From NCBI RefSeq assembly GCF_039541875.1, contig NZ_BAABHB010000006.1, forward strand, positions 124,001 through 188,000: a stretch of DNA of 64,000 nucleotides, read 5' to 3'. Positions 42,570 to 50,963 of the stretch are shown in pieces (within the stretch, counting starts at the first letter, position 1; the number at the start of each line of letters is the position of its first letter). The stretch is from Nibrella viscosa (lineage in GTDB: Bacteria > Bacteroidota > Bacteroidia > Cytophagales > Spirosomataceae). A program made the translations under genes and the position numbers. The notes below the pieces were generated by a model that saw only the letters and a list, made by a program, of their open reading frames with translations, was not told the origin of the DNA and searched no databases.

Positions 42570-45407
42570 CTGGAAGGCTGTCTGCAAGCCCGAAACCAGG
42601 GTTGGGAGCGGGCCACGAAACGAAACATATGCCGGAGCAGGCGGGCGTTGGGGTTGCTTCCGTTGCTTCCTGTACACCCAGACCCCCATCAGCAGCAGAA
42701 CAATTCCCAATCCTGGCAGCAGATACATCCAGTTCCCGGACGAATGCAGCGGCTCAGGGTTGCCAATTAGCAGGATTCCGGCCCAATGGTAGGGAAGTTG
42801 TCGCTCATCGCCGGCCGTTGCCAGAAATTCCTGTTTGGCTTTTTGGAGTGCCAGGTCTTTTGGAAGCCCGTCGGCCAGGTGTTTGAAAAACAGGTTGGTG
42901 ATCTCATAGGTAGGCTTGTTTTCGACGCTCCAGAGGGTAGTCAGAATACTGGGAATACCCAGCAGCGCGAACCCCCTGGCCAGGCTGAATACCCCTTCGC
43001 CCTGCTGGTTGGTGCCGATGCCGGTCTTACAGGCCGAGAGCACCAGCAATTGCGTATGGAACTCCTGCTCCGCCTGTAGTTCGGACAGATGCAGCAACGA
43101 GTCGGCAAAGTACAACACCGGTTCGCGACCGCTGCTGTCGGCATCGGCATGGGTTAGCAACTGAACAACGCGGGTTGTAGGGGCATGCTGGCGGAAGCCC
43201 TGCCGGGTTGCGGCCTGCTGGGTAAGGAGCGTAGACGACGCGAACAGCCTGCGAGCCTGTTCCAGGGCTACATCCGACCCGATCAGGGTAGGCTGCCCCA
43301 GAGATGAAGCGAATGTTACCGGGGCCACCCCAAGAAAATCCTGATCACCGGTTACCGCAACCGGTTTTTGCTTTAGCAGCAGACTGGCTGAATACACATA
43401 ACTAAACGCATACGAATCAATCAGAAATTGCGGTTGGCGTGCCGAACGGCTCAACGCATCAAAGGGGAAAAAAAAGCCCTCCGGCGACACAATGACTCGT
43501 CCGCCTGGTAGCAGCATGGGTTCCAGCAGTTGGCGGTACAGCGAATTCGATGCTTTCAGGAATGCATCATATTCGGATAGCTGCATCGAACTTTTCTCCA
43601 GCAGCGGCAAAAACTGCTGCATGGATTGGGCATATTGGTCAACCGGCCGGCGTATTAATTTAGTTTCGGTTGGGGTGACTTTCATCACATACAAGGCACT
43701 GTCGCCCACAAAGTACGTAAGCAGCGAGGCCGCCTGCGTGGTCAGATACGATTGCAGCTTTGATAGCGACGGCGGTGTGTTATCGTATTTATAGCGGTAA
43801 TACTGAGGGTTTGAACGCTCTATCGTTTTAATTACCTGTTCAAACTCCGTCTGCCTGGCCATAAGCTCGGTACGGGTTTTCTGGTAAGCAGTGCTTTTGG
43901 GGGATACGCTAAACAGTTTTAGTTGCAGATAATTTATCCGTTCCCGTAACTCCTGCTCAAATGTAGCCTGTTCCGGGGTCAACTGTAAACGGGCACTTAA
44001 TTCGTTAAGCTTATCGGTGAGAAGAACTGCCCGGCTTTTTTCAAAAAAGTAAAACGCCTTTTGTGAATTGCCGGATAAATAACAGGCCTCGATCGCCTGC
44101 TCATACAGCTTTCGGGTTTTCTTTCGCCAATATAATTTTGATAAAGTCCCGGTCTGCTCCCAGCGCATGTAATCGATCATCCGATCGGCGAGCTGGTATG
44201 TGTCCATTGCCTGTTGCAGGTGAGCCGGATTTCGGCTTGTTTTATAAAAGTTTAGCCACGTTTCGGCTTTATCCTGAATCATGGAAATAATAAATTCCTT
44301 GTGGGAGACAAGCCGGATCAGTTGTGGCTCCGGCAGCTTGTCGATACCAGAAACCGCTCCGGTGCCCAGAATACCAGATAAACCAGCCTGGTAAGCCGCC
44401 AAAGCTTTTAGGAACTGATTTTGTCGCTGATAGATATAACCTAGATTATTCTGTATGCGAAGTCTTAAATAAGTATTGTCTGCGAAGCTGAGTGCTTGTT
44501 TTGAGTAGCGCTCAGCTTCGATTAGTTTGTTAAACTTTAAATGGTAAAAGCCTAAATTCAGATAGCTTTCACAGATTGCTTCGGTGTCCTTCTCCATTTC
44601 GTTCAGCCGTTTGGCTTCGTACAGGCAGCGTAGCACACCGGTCAAATCCTGTCGCCGGCTTCTCAGCCGGGCCTGGAATAAAAGAAGTTTAGCCAATATG
44701 AAGGCCTGCCCGGGTTGCTGTCTGGCGAAAGCAATGGCGGCTACCACTTCAGTCTCGGCGGTACTATTTTCTTCGATTTCACATAAGCCCCGTACTTTTT
44801 CGTACCAGTTTTCCAGATACCCATCCACATCATTCGCAGTTTTTCCGCGGAGCATCCCCTGTTCCGCCAATTCAGTTGCCCGCTGGTATTCACCTGATGC
44901 ACTGGTAATATAGGCCCAGATGCTGTAACAGTAGGATGTCCAGCGGCAACCAGGCAACGTTTCCCCAACGGCAACTCCTTTCTTAAATGCGTCTGAGGCC
45001 TCTTTAAAATCGAATCGCGATCCATGATTATAGCCTAATCGGTAATACGCTTCAACCAGGGATTCTTTTTTTAATTCGACATGGGAACCCGGACGGGCAT
45101 AAAACGAAATTACGTTGTTTATATCCGCAATCGCCTTGTCATAAATCTTTTCATTGGAATAGGCTTTGGCCCTTTTTAAAAGCATATCGGCAACGGTAGA
45201 ATCAGTGGGGTATCCGCATGTCTGCCAGCCTGCCAGTATAGAAGAGATGCGTTGAATCTGTTCGGCTGCTGACAAGTCAAGGCTTGCCTTAAACGAACGG
45301 GTTAATTCAGACCGGTCCGGGCAGGTCGCAGGGGCAACGGCCGGAAAAAGGACGCCCACAGCAACTATACAGTACCCAAGCCACAATGCTTTTACGAACT
45401 TTTTCAT
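42534..45407 (-). CDS. TPR-CHAT caspase-like protease, membrane anchored
   Basis: 957 residues. A signal peptide (K-A-L-W-L-G-Y-C-I-V-A-V-G-V-L) is followed by about 450 residues of TPR-like helix pairs, a coiled linker (about 480-540), then a CHAT domain with catalytic His 753 (Q-L-L-T-H-A-D-A-D) and Cys 793 (L-V-L-S-A-C-K-T-G-I-G). A transmembrane helix (about 893-913) and a basic cytoplasmic tail of about 45 residues end it. The signal peptide and single TM predict that the TPR and CHAT parts face the periplasm. CHAT proteins are cysteine peptidases related to caspases, and TPRs usually sense a partner. It is the last gene of an operon with sigma factor, anti-sigma-like protein and subtilase, so controlled cleavage within that circuit is inferred. 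Confidence 0.88.
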   Translation of the reverse strand: MKKFVKALWLGYCIVAVGVLFPAVAPATCPDRSELTRSFKASLDLSAAEQIQRISSILAGWQTCGYPTDSTVADMLLKRAKAYSNEKIYDKAIADINNVISFYARPGSHVELKKESLVEAYYRLGYNHGSRFDFKEASDAFKKGVAVGETLPGCRWTSYCYSIWAYITSASGEYQRATELAEQGMLRGKTANDVDGYLENWYEKVRGLCEIEENSTAETEVVAAIAFARQQPGQAFILAKLLLFQARLRSRRQDLTGVLRCLYEAKRLNEMEKDTEAICESYLNLGFYHLKFNKLIEAERYSKQALSFADNTYLRLRIQNNLGYIYQRQNQFLKALAAYQAGLSGILGTGAVSGIDKLPEPQLIRLVSHKEFIISMIQDKAETWLNFYKTSRNPAHLQQAMDTYQLADRMIDYMRWEQTGTLSKLYWRKKTRKLYEQAIEACYLSGNSQKAFYFFEKSRAVLLTDKLNELSARLQLTPEQATFEQELRERINYLQLKLFSVSPKSTAYQKTRTELMARQTEFEQVIKTIERSNPQYYRYKYDNTPPSLSKLQSYLTTQAASLLTYFVGDSALYVMKVTPTETKLIRRPVDQYAQSMQQFLPLLEKSSMQLSEYDAFLKASNSLYRQLLEPMLLPGGRVIVSPEGFFFPFDALSRSARQPQFLIDSYAFSYVYSASLLLKQKPVAVTGDQDFLGVAPVTFASSLGQPTLIGSDVALEQARRLFASSTLLTQQAATRQGFRQHAPTTRVVQLLTHADADSSGREPVLYFADSLLHLSELQAEQEFHTQLLVLSACKTGIGTNQQGEGVFSLARGFALLGIPSILTTLWSVENKPTYEITNLFFKHLADGLPKDLALQKAKQEFLATAGDERQLPYHWAGILLIGNPEPLHSSGNWMYLLPGLGIVLLLMGVWVYRKQRKQPQRPPAPAYVSFRGPLPTLVSGLQTAFQSLLPHIGRSRT

Positions 45408-45449
45408 AGAAGGTAATGCAAGGCGTGTATCTCTGAGAGCCAGGTATGC

Positions 45450-46955
45450 TTAGTAGAAGAAGAGCAGGGCGGCAATACAGAGTAAAACAAACAGAATGGA
45501 TGCCGCCAAAACAGGTACGGTTACCTTCTGTTTTTTCTGTTTAAGATCAATGTACTGGCCTTCTCCTTTGATTCTGTCCTTTACATCGCTGCTTATCGAA
45601 TAGCCGTCGAGCTGATTAAGCAAATTCTGGCTATTCTGCGGTTGCCCACGCTCATTAGTTATAGTATTTGCCACCCTGCCGGCCACATATGGAGTTGCAA
45701 ATGAGGTGCCTGGTTCGATCGTATTAAATACAGGAATGACAAAGGAGCGACGGCCTCTGGGCGAACTATTGTCCGTTGTATTGGATAACACCCCAATGTC
45801 TACGTGCGTAGAAGAAAAGTTCTCCGAAACGGCAAGCGATCTGCCACCGGGGTTGGTAATAACCGAGGTAACCCCAATAATATTCGCGTTCGGATAGCAA
45901 ACCGGAAATAATACCGGAGAGTCAGATAAATTCAGGGTGGTATCGTTTACGGCGTTGCCGGCCGCAGCAATTACGTAAATGCCTTCATTCTCCAGTTCGG
46001 TCATTGCTTCATCCAGCAGGCGGTATGGCCCTGGCTGGTTGTTGCCGGCCCTTCTGGTAGCACTGCTGAATGTCCAGCTCGCATTAATGACGCTTGCTTT
46101 ATGAATGCGGGCATACTCCAGGCCGCACAGGGTATCAAAATAGTCTACAACCCCAAAGCGATCCGTAACTTTCACCGGAATGATCTGGGCATCGGGGGCT
46201 ACGGAATGAATAATTGCGCAAATTTTTGTTCCGTGAAAATCAGGATGATCGTCTTTGGGGATAGCGTTATTATCGGTGAAGTTCCACCCTGTTCCAACCT
46301 GCCCGCAATTGCCCGTTGGGTCAGCACCACCATCCTGAAACCAGATACCGGTATCCAGCACGGCAATTTTCCGGTCTTTACTGGTTTGCGTTGCCTGAGC
46401 GTATACCGCCTGAAGGTTGGCTTTATCTGCCTCCGACAAGGTCTGACCGTTATCAACGCCAATACCGATTATCGATTGGCCATAGGTTTTGGGGTCGCCG
46501 TGCTGTCTTCCGCTGCCGGCCGCATCGCCGGTTTGAATTGTTCCCCCACTGAGTAGCTCCTGTTCAAAAAAGGTAATGTCCTGATTGTCGGCAAAGGCTA
46601 GCAAGACAAACTGCTTTGCATCCTGGGTGCACTGTACCGCTTTTAGCACGGTAAGCCTTACTTCTCTTTCTAGTTTTTTATCTCCTTCAATGACTATAGT
46701 TTTGGTAATCTCCTGGTTTTCCTTCCCGAAGAATTCATCGAGAAAACTTTTCCCATTCTCGGGTCGTTCGGCTAAGATGAATTTCTTCTTGCAGATCACT
46801 CGGCCGGCCATATCGATCGCCAGATAATCTCTTTCGTCTTCCGGAACCACCTTCCGGATTTCGTTCATAAATTCGGCAGGGTCCTGGGGTTTCCCATCAG
46901 CAGGCTTTTTGCCTCCTTTGCCGTCTCCAGGGTTATACTGTTTGGGAGTTGCCAT
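45450..46955 (-). CDS. Tail-anchored subtilisin-like (S8) protease
   Basis: 501 residues. No signal peptide: the N-terminus is hydrophilic (K-Q-Y-N-P-G-D-G-K-G-G-K-K). Residues 25-140 form an unfamiliar alpha/beta domain, not an I9 pro-domain. The S8 domain keeps Asp 201 (A-V-L-D-T-G), His 241 (F-H-G-T-K-I-C), Asn 334 (A-A-G-N) and Ser 418 (G-T-S-F-A-T-P). The protein ends in one TM helix (V-P-V-L-A-A-S-I-L-F-V-L-L-C-I-A-A-L-L-F). This topology puts the protease in the cytoplasm, anchored to the inner membrane, which is unusual for subtilases. It lies 27 bp after the anti-sigma-like gene and 42 bp before the CHAT gene; cleavage of a regulator at the inner membrane face is the inferred role. 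Confidence 0.87.
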   Translation of the reverse strand: MATPKQYNPGDGKGGKKPADGKPQDPAEFMNEIRKVVPEDERDYLAIDMAGRVICKKKFILAERPENGKSFLDEFFGKENQEITKTIVIEGDKKLEREVRLTVLKAVQCTQDAKQFVLLAFADNQDITFFEQELLSGGTIQTGDAAGSGRQHGDPKTYGQSIIGIGVDNGQTLSEADKANLQAVYAQATQTSKDRKIAVLDTGIWFQDGGADPTGNCGQVGTGWNFTDNNAIPKDDHPDFHGTKICAIIHSVAPDAQIIPVKVTDRFGVVDYFDTLCGLEYARIHKASVINASWTFSSATRRAGNNQPGPYRLLDEAMTELENEGIYVIAAAGNAVNDTTLNLSDSPVLFPVCYPNANIIGVTSVITNPGGRSLAVSENFSSTHVDIGVLSNTTDNSSPRGRRSFVIPVFNTIEPGTSFATPYVAGRVANTITNERGQPQNSQNLLNQLDGYSISSDVKDRIKGEGQYIDLKQKKQKVTVPVLAASILFVLLCIAALLFFY

Positions 46956-46982
46956 GATTGTTCGGTTATAAAGTTTAAGAGA

Positions 46983-47711
46983 CTATAAGGCATTAATCAA
47001 TTCTTCGGCTTCTTTCTTTCCCGCTAAGTTCTTGTCGATCACCGTCTGCAGCAATTTTTCAGCCTGGTTTTTATCCATCGGTTGATTGCGCTTCAAATGC
47101 GCCAGCGCTTCGTAAAAGGTCCCGGTGTTGGGGTAAACCGGCAGTAGGCTCAGCCGATTGAAGTAGCCGATAGCCTGGTCGTATTTTTCAGTCCGCAGGG
47201 AAACGATGCCGGCAAATGTCAACGCATCCGGATTGTCAGGCTCGCGTTGCAGGACCGCTGTAAACAGGGCACCGGCTTCGGCAAACTTCCCGGCATTGTA
47301 GGCTGCCTTACCCATCGACAAGCTGTCTGAGGTGCCGCCCATTGCCTGCCCCAGGTCACTAAAATTCCGATTGATGTAGGCTTCGGCCAGGGCGGTGGCG
47401 GTTGGTTGGCTATTCTGTTGCCGGATATACCAGCCTATGCCCAGAATGAGCAGCAGGCAGGCGGCCGCTGCAGACGCATAGGCCCAGATTCCCAGACGCC
47501 GGGTAGGGGTGGGGGTCGTATTTTGGCGGGTAACCCATTCGGCCCGGCGTTGCTCCCGGCTTTCGGCGTTGGCGGCCCGCCGGGTCATCAGATAGAAGGC
47601 CGTGGTATCCGCCAGACCAGGGTCTGACTGGAGATCGGCTTCAAACGCCGTACGCTCGGGCGCGGTCATCCGGCCGCTAAAATAGTCATCTATTCGTTCC
47701 AGTTCGTTCAT
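46983..47711 (-). CDS. Membrane anti-sigma-like protein with periplasmic TPRs
   Basis: 242 residues. The N-terminal 70 (I-D-D-Y-F-S-G-R-M-T-A-P-E-R-T-A-F-E-A-D) look like the short sigma-binding domain of Bacteroidota anti-sigma factors. A TM helix spans about 74-95, then TPR-like repeats follow (Y-N-A-G-K-F-A-E-A-G-A-L-F; P-D-N-P-D-A-L-T-F-A-G). The N-terminus should be cytoplasmic and the TPRs periplasmic. It overlaps the sigma gene by ATGA, so the two are made in ratio. It probably holds the sigma factor at the membrane until a signal, received by the TPR part or by cleavage, releases it. Confidence 0.8.
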   Translation of the reverse strand: MNELERIDDYFSGRMTAPERTAFEADLQSDPGLADTTAFYLMTRRAANAESREQRRAEWVTRQNTTPTPTRRLGIWAYASAAAACLLLILGIGWYIRQQNSQPTATALAEAYINRNFSDLGQAMGGTSDSLSMGKAAYNAGKFAEAGALFTAVLQREPDNPDALTFAGIVSLRTEKYDQAIGYFNRLSLLPVYPNTGTFYEALAHLKRNQPMDKNQAEKLLQTVIDKNLAGKKEAEELINAL

Positions 47712-48301
47712 GGTTTCTTTCCCCGATAAAAATCACGTAATCGTTCCATACAGCGCAGCCGACTGGTCTTTGCCACATCCGATGAATTATAGCCCTGGCG
47801 TCCGGCTATTTCTTCGTCGGTATACCCTTCGGCCCAGGCCAGTAGCATCTCGCGGCATTTTTCGCTCAGCAGGCGGATTCGTTGCTGCAGCAACTCGGCC
47901 TCATACTGGTCCATCAGCCGTTGAATAGCAGGGCGGGCTTCGTCGGGCACCTGTAGGATGGTATCGTCCAGCGAAAGCGTGTTATGAACACTCCCTCGAT
48001 TAGTCGCGTTTTTTCGGATAAGGTCAACACATTTATTGTTAAAAATCTGATACACATACGTTTTAAGGCCTGAGCGGCCTTCAAAGCGGTCAGCAATTAT
48101 CTGATCAATAACCGACAGAATGGTGTCGGTATAGGCACTGGCACATTCTTCTCCGGAAAGCTTGTGTTTGCGACTTCCGTCGCGCACTAAATAGTAGTAG
48201 CGGTCAAACAACACGGTCTCACACTGCCGGCGCCGGGTACCGCCGGCTTTAATTCCGTCGATGATAGCCTGGTCCGGGAACTGGCTGGAAAATAAGCCCA
48301 T
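47708..48301 (-). CDS. ECF-type RNA polymerase sigma factor
   Basis: 197 residues. Region 2 includes A-Y-T-D-T-I-L-S-V-I-D-Q and T-Y-V-Y-Q-I-F-N-N-K-C-V-D-L-I-R-K; region 4 has K-C-R-E-M-L-L-A-W-A-E-G-Y-T-D-E-E-I-A-G-R-Q-G then S-S-D-V-A-K-T-S-R-L-R-C-M. It begins the operon with the anti-sigma-like, S8 and CHAT genes. Its target promoters are unknown; the divergent gene 125 bp upstream is a candidate, though no second copy of an ECF-type motif was identified. Confidence 0.85.
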   Translation of the reverse strand: MGLFSSQFPDQAIIDGIKAGGTRRRQCETVLFDRYYYLVRDGSRKHKLSGEECASAYTDTILSVIDQIIADRFEGRSGLKTYVYQIFNNKCVDLIRKNATNRGSVHNTLSLDDTILQVPDEARPAIQRLMDQYEAELLQQRIRLLSEKCREMLLAWAEGYTDEEIAGRQGYNSSDVAKTSRLRCMERLRDFYRGKKP

Positions 48302-48425
48302 ACATGGTTTTTAAAGGAAGGTAAGTTCGGAAAAACTTTATAGGAAGCAAATTTTTTTAAACCCCTGTTTCCTGAACGGGAGCTGAGCGCGACAAACCAG
48401 CATAACCACACAATCCATAAATACA

Positions 48426-49049
48426 ATGAAACGCATGTTCAACCTTCCTCCTGCCCGTCTATTGCGGGCTAATCAGTCTCCGCAGGAGACCTTAACAAAC
48501 CGGCCCGTAAGCGGGCATGGGTTCGCAAATGCCGAAGCCCGGTTGTTGTTCCGACGCCTTGCGCTCTCCCTTGCCGGTGTGATTGCTTCTCTTGTTATAG
48601 GTTCGGCCTATGCTCAGCAGGTCAATGCCGGGTCTGAGATGGCGGCCCTGACAGCAGGGGCTATTGTGCAGGAACCGTCAACGGACTTACCGCTGCGGCC
48701 GGCTGGTCTGTATGTAAATACCTTCAGCTCCAAAGACGGGTCGTGTCTGTATCTGATTTTTAGCAATCCGGACCGTGAGCGGTTGACGATCAAGCTGATG
48801 AATGAGAAAAATCAGACACTTTTCGATCAGTTCACCAACAGCCGCGAACATGGATATCGGTTCAGACTGGAAGGGTTACCGGCCGGCAACTATAAGGTTT
48901 TGGTACAGGGGCAAACAAAAAAAATCACCCGCGACATTGCCTTCCGTATCCAGCCTATTTCCTATCAGGTGACCATGAACCAGAGCGTAACGGAAGATGC
49001 CGTGGCGGTACGGCCGAAAAAGCAAAACGCGCCCGGAAGCGAGCATTAA
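48426..49049 (+). CDS. Secreted beta-sandwich protein of unknown function
   Basis: 207 residues. A hydrophobic signal segment (L-A-L-S-L-A-G-V-I-A-S-L-V-I-G-S-A-Y-A-Q-Q) starts only at about residue 45, after a basic leader; no later ATG fits, so the n-region is unusually long. The mature part ends in a sandwich like a T9SS or Ig-like domain (L-T-I-K-L-M-N-E-K-N-Q-T-L; L-E-G-L-P-A-G-N-Y-K-V-L-V). Divergent from the sigma-factor operon with a 124-bp shared gap, it may be a target or effector of that circuit; this is inference from position only. A terminator follows. Confidence 0.65.
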   Translation: MKRMFNLPPARLLRANQSPQETLTNRPVSGHGFANAEARLLFRRLALSLAGVIASLVIGSAYAQQVNAGSEMAALTAGAIVQEPSTDLPLRPAGLYVNTFSSKDGSCLYLIFSNPDRERLTIKLMNEKNQTLFDQFTNSREHGYRFRLEGLPAGNYKVLVQGQTKKITRDIAFRIQPISYQVTMNQSVTEDAVAVRPKKQNAPGSEH

Positions 49050-49096
49050 CCATTGGTAACCTGTGTTCAACCTTCCTCATTAGGTTACCCGTTCCG

Positions 49097-49128
49097 AAAC
49101 GGCCCGTCAGAAACGGGCCGTTTTTCGT
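49097..49128 (+). terminator. Rho-independent terminator
   Basis: AAACGGCCCGT pairs with ACGGGCCGTTT, followed by TT and a T-rich stretch. Confidence 0.88.
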
Positions 49129-49187
49129 TTGTGCCAGATACTGACAAAAATTACATATATTCAGCGGCCAAACAATGATGCTCACCG

Positions 49188-50900
49188 ATGCGCCTTTTAC
49201 CTGTCCTAAGTATTCTTTGCCTGGCCCAAACTGTATGGGCGCAGCCGCAGTTTTCCGTAAGCTTTCCGGCCTCGCGCAGCGATCAGCCCCTCGACGGACG
49301 ACTTTTGCTTATCCTGGCCAATAACGACAAAGCGGAACCCCGGTTTCAGATCAACGACGATGCACAAACGCAAATGGTTTTTGGTGTGAACGTCGATGCC
49401 CTGAAGCCCGGCCAGCCGGTGGTGGTCGATAGCCGTGCCTTTGGCTATCCACGGCGCAGCCTGGCCGATGTTCCTCCCGGTGATTATTATGTACAGGCCC
49501 TGCTGCACCGCTACGAAACCTTCCGGCGGAAAGACGGTCACGTAGTGAAATTGCCGATGGACCGGGGCGAGGGGCAGAACTGGCGCACCGCTCCCGGTAA
49601 TCTGCTCAGCAAACCGGTAAAAATCAGGATAGATCCCAAACAGAAGCAATTCATCCGGCTCGTGATGGATCAGGAAAACCCGCCTATTCCGGCACCTGCG
49701 GATACCAGATACATAAAGCACATAAAAATTCAGAGCAAATTGCTGAGTGAGTTCTGGGGACGGCCCATGTTCCTGGGGGCCCACGTGCTGCTGCCCGCCG
49801 GCTTTGATGAACACCCGGACGCCCGCTATCCGCTTTGCGTTTTTCACGGACATTTTCCCGGTGATTTTTCCGGCTTCAGCGAAACGCCCCCAGACCCGAA
49901 GATGGACACAACCGATTACATCGAACGGTTTAATCTATACGGCTACCGGAAGATTGTTGCCCAGGAAGCGTATAATTTTTACCGGCAGTGGACCAGCAAA
50001 GACTTCCCCCGGATGCTAATCGTGGAGATTCAGCACCCTACCCCGTATTACGACGACTCCTATGCCGTGAACTCGGCCAACCAGGGGCCCTACGGCGACG
50101 CTATTACCTATGAACTCATACCCGAAATAGAACGCCGTTTTCGGGGCATTGGTCAGGGGTGGGCCCGCTTCCTGTACGGCGGCTCAACGGGTGGCTGGGA
50201 AGCGCTGGCGGCTCAGGTCTTTTACCCGGACGAATACAACGGCTGTTTTGCCGCCTGCCCCGACCCAATTACCTTCAGTGCCTATACGGTTGTTGATATT
50301 TACAAAGACAAAAATGCCTACTACCTCGACAGTCCGTTTAAACGCACTCCCCGGCCGGGCAAGCGCGATTACCTGGGTCATGTCAAATGTACGGTAGAGG
50401 ATATGAACCACCGTGAACTGGCCCTGGGCACCAATGGCCGCTCCGGCGATCAATGGGACATCTGGCAGGCCGTTTATTCACCCGTTGGGCCGGATGGTTA
50501 CCCAAAACCGATCTGGAATAAACTAACGGGCGAAATTGATCCGACGGTAGCGGCTTACTGGCGCGAAAATTACGACCTACTCCATATTCTGAAGCGGGAC
50601 TGGGCCAAACTGGGGCCGAAGCTGACAGGTAAAATCCATATCTATTGTGGCGACATGGACAATTATTACCTGAACAATGCCGTGTATCTGATGGAGGATT
50701 TTCTGAAGCAGACAAAATCTCCGCATTACTACGGCGAGGTGGACTACGGCGACCGCGCCGAACATTGCTGGAACGGCGATCATACTCAGCCCAACTACAT
50801 TAGCCGGCTCCGGTACAATACCCTATACCTGCCCAAAATCCTGAAACGACTCGAAACCTCGGCACCCGCCGGCGCCGACCTGAGATCCTGGCGGTACTAA
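49188..50900 (+). CDS. Secreted alpha/beta-hydrolase-fold esterase
   Basis: 570 residues with a signal peptide cleaved near V-W-A-Q-P. Residues 20-170 form a beta-rich N-terminal domain; the hydrolase domain follows, with elbow F-L-Y-G-G-S-T-G-G-W (Ser near 330) and a late A-E-H-C-W-N-G-D-H His block. Length and N-terminal domain set it apart from simple feruloyl esterases. Extracytoplasmic hydrolysis of an ester on a polysaccharide or peptide is expected; the substrate is unknown. The ATG at 49188 gives the signal peptide directly. Monocistronic, with terminators on both sides. Confidence 0.83.
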   Translation: MRLLPVLSILCLAQTVWAQPQFSVSFPASRSDQPLDGRLLLILANNDKAEPRFQINDDAQTQMVFGVNVDALKPGQPVVVDSRAFGYPRRSLADVPPGDYYVQALLHRYETFRRKDGHVVKLPMDRGEGQNWRTAPGNLLSKPVKIRIDPKQKQFIRLVMDQENPPIPAPADTRYIKHIKIQSKLLSEFWGRPMFLGAHVLLPAGFDEHPDARYPLCVFHGHFPGDFSGFSETPPDPKMDTTDYIERFNLYGYRKIVAQEAYNFYRQWTSKDFPRMLIVEIQHPTPYYDDSYAVNSANQGPYGDAITYELIPEIERRFRGIGQGWARFLYGGSTGGWEALAAQVFYPDEYNGCFAACPDPITFSAYTVVDIYKDKNAYYLDSPFKRTPRPGKRDYLGHVKCTVEDMNHRELALGTNGRSGDQWDIWQAVYSPVGPDGYPKPIWNKLTGEIDPTVAAYWRENYDLLHILKRDWAKLGPKLTGKIHIYCGDMDNYYLNNAVYLMEDFLKQTKSPHYYGEVDYGDRAEHCWNGDHTQPNYISRLRYNTLYLPKILKRLETSAPAGADLRSWRY

Positions 50901-50904
50901 AAAG

Positions 50905-50936
50905 AAAGCGGAGCACCGTTGGGGGCGCTCCGCTTT
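50905..50936. terminator. Terminator between convergent esterase and USP genes
   Basis: AAAGCGGAGC pairs with GCTCCGCTTT across a 12-nt loop; A-run before and T residues after serve both directions. Confidence 0.75.
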
Positions 50937-50963
50937 ACCGGATAGCTTTCAAAAAGGCAACAA

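Noticed and set aside
42534..48301. Type III-E CRISPR (Craspase) locus
   Set aside because: TPR-CHAT and a sigma factor are present, but there is no Cas7-11 effector, no repeat array and no Csx30-like gene; instead there is a subtilase and a membrane anti-sigma.
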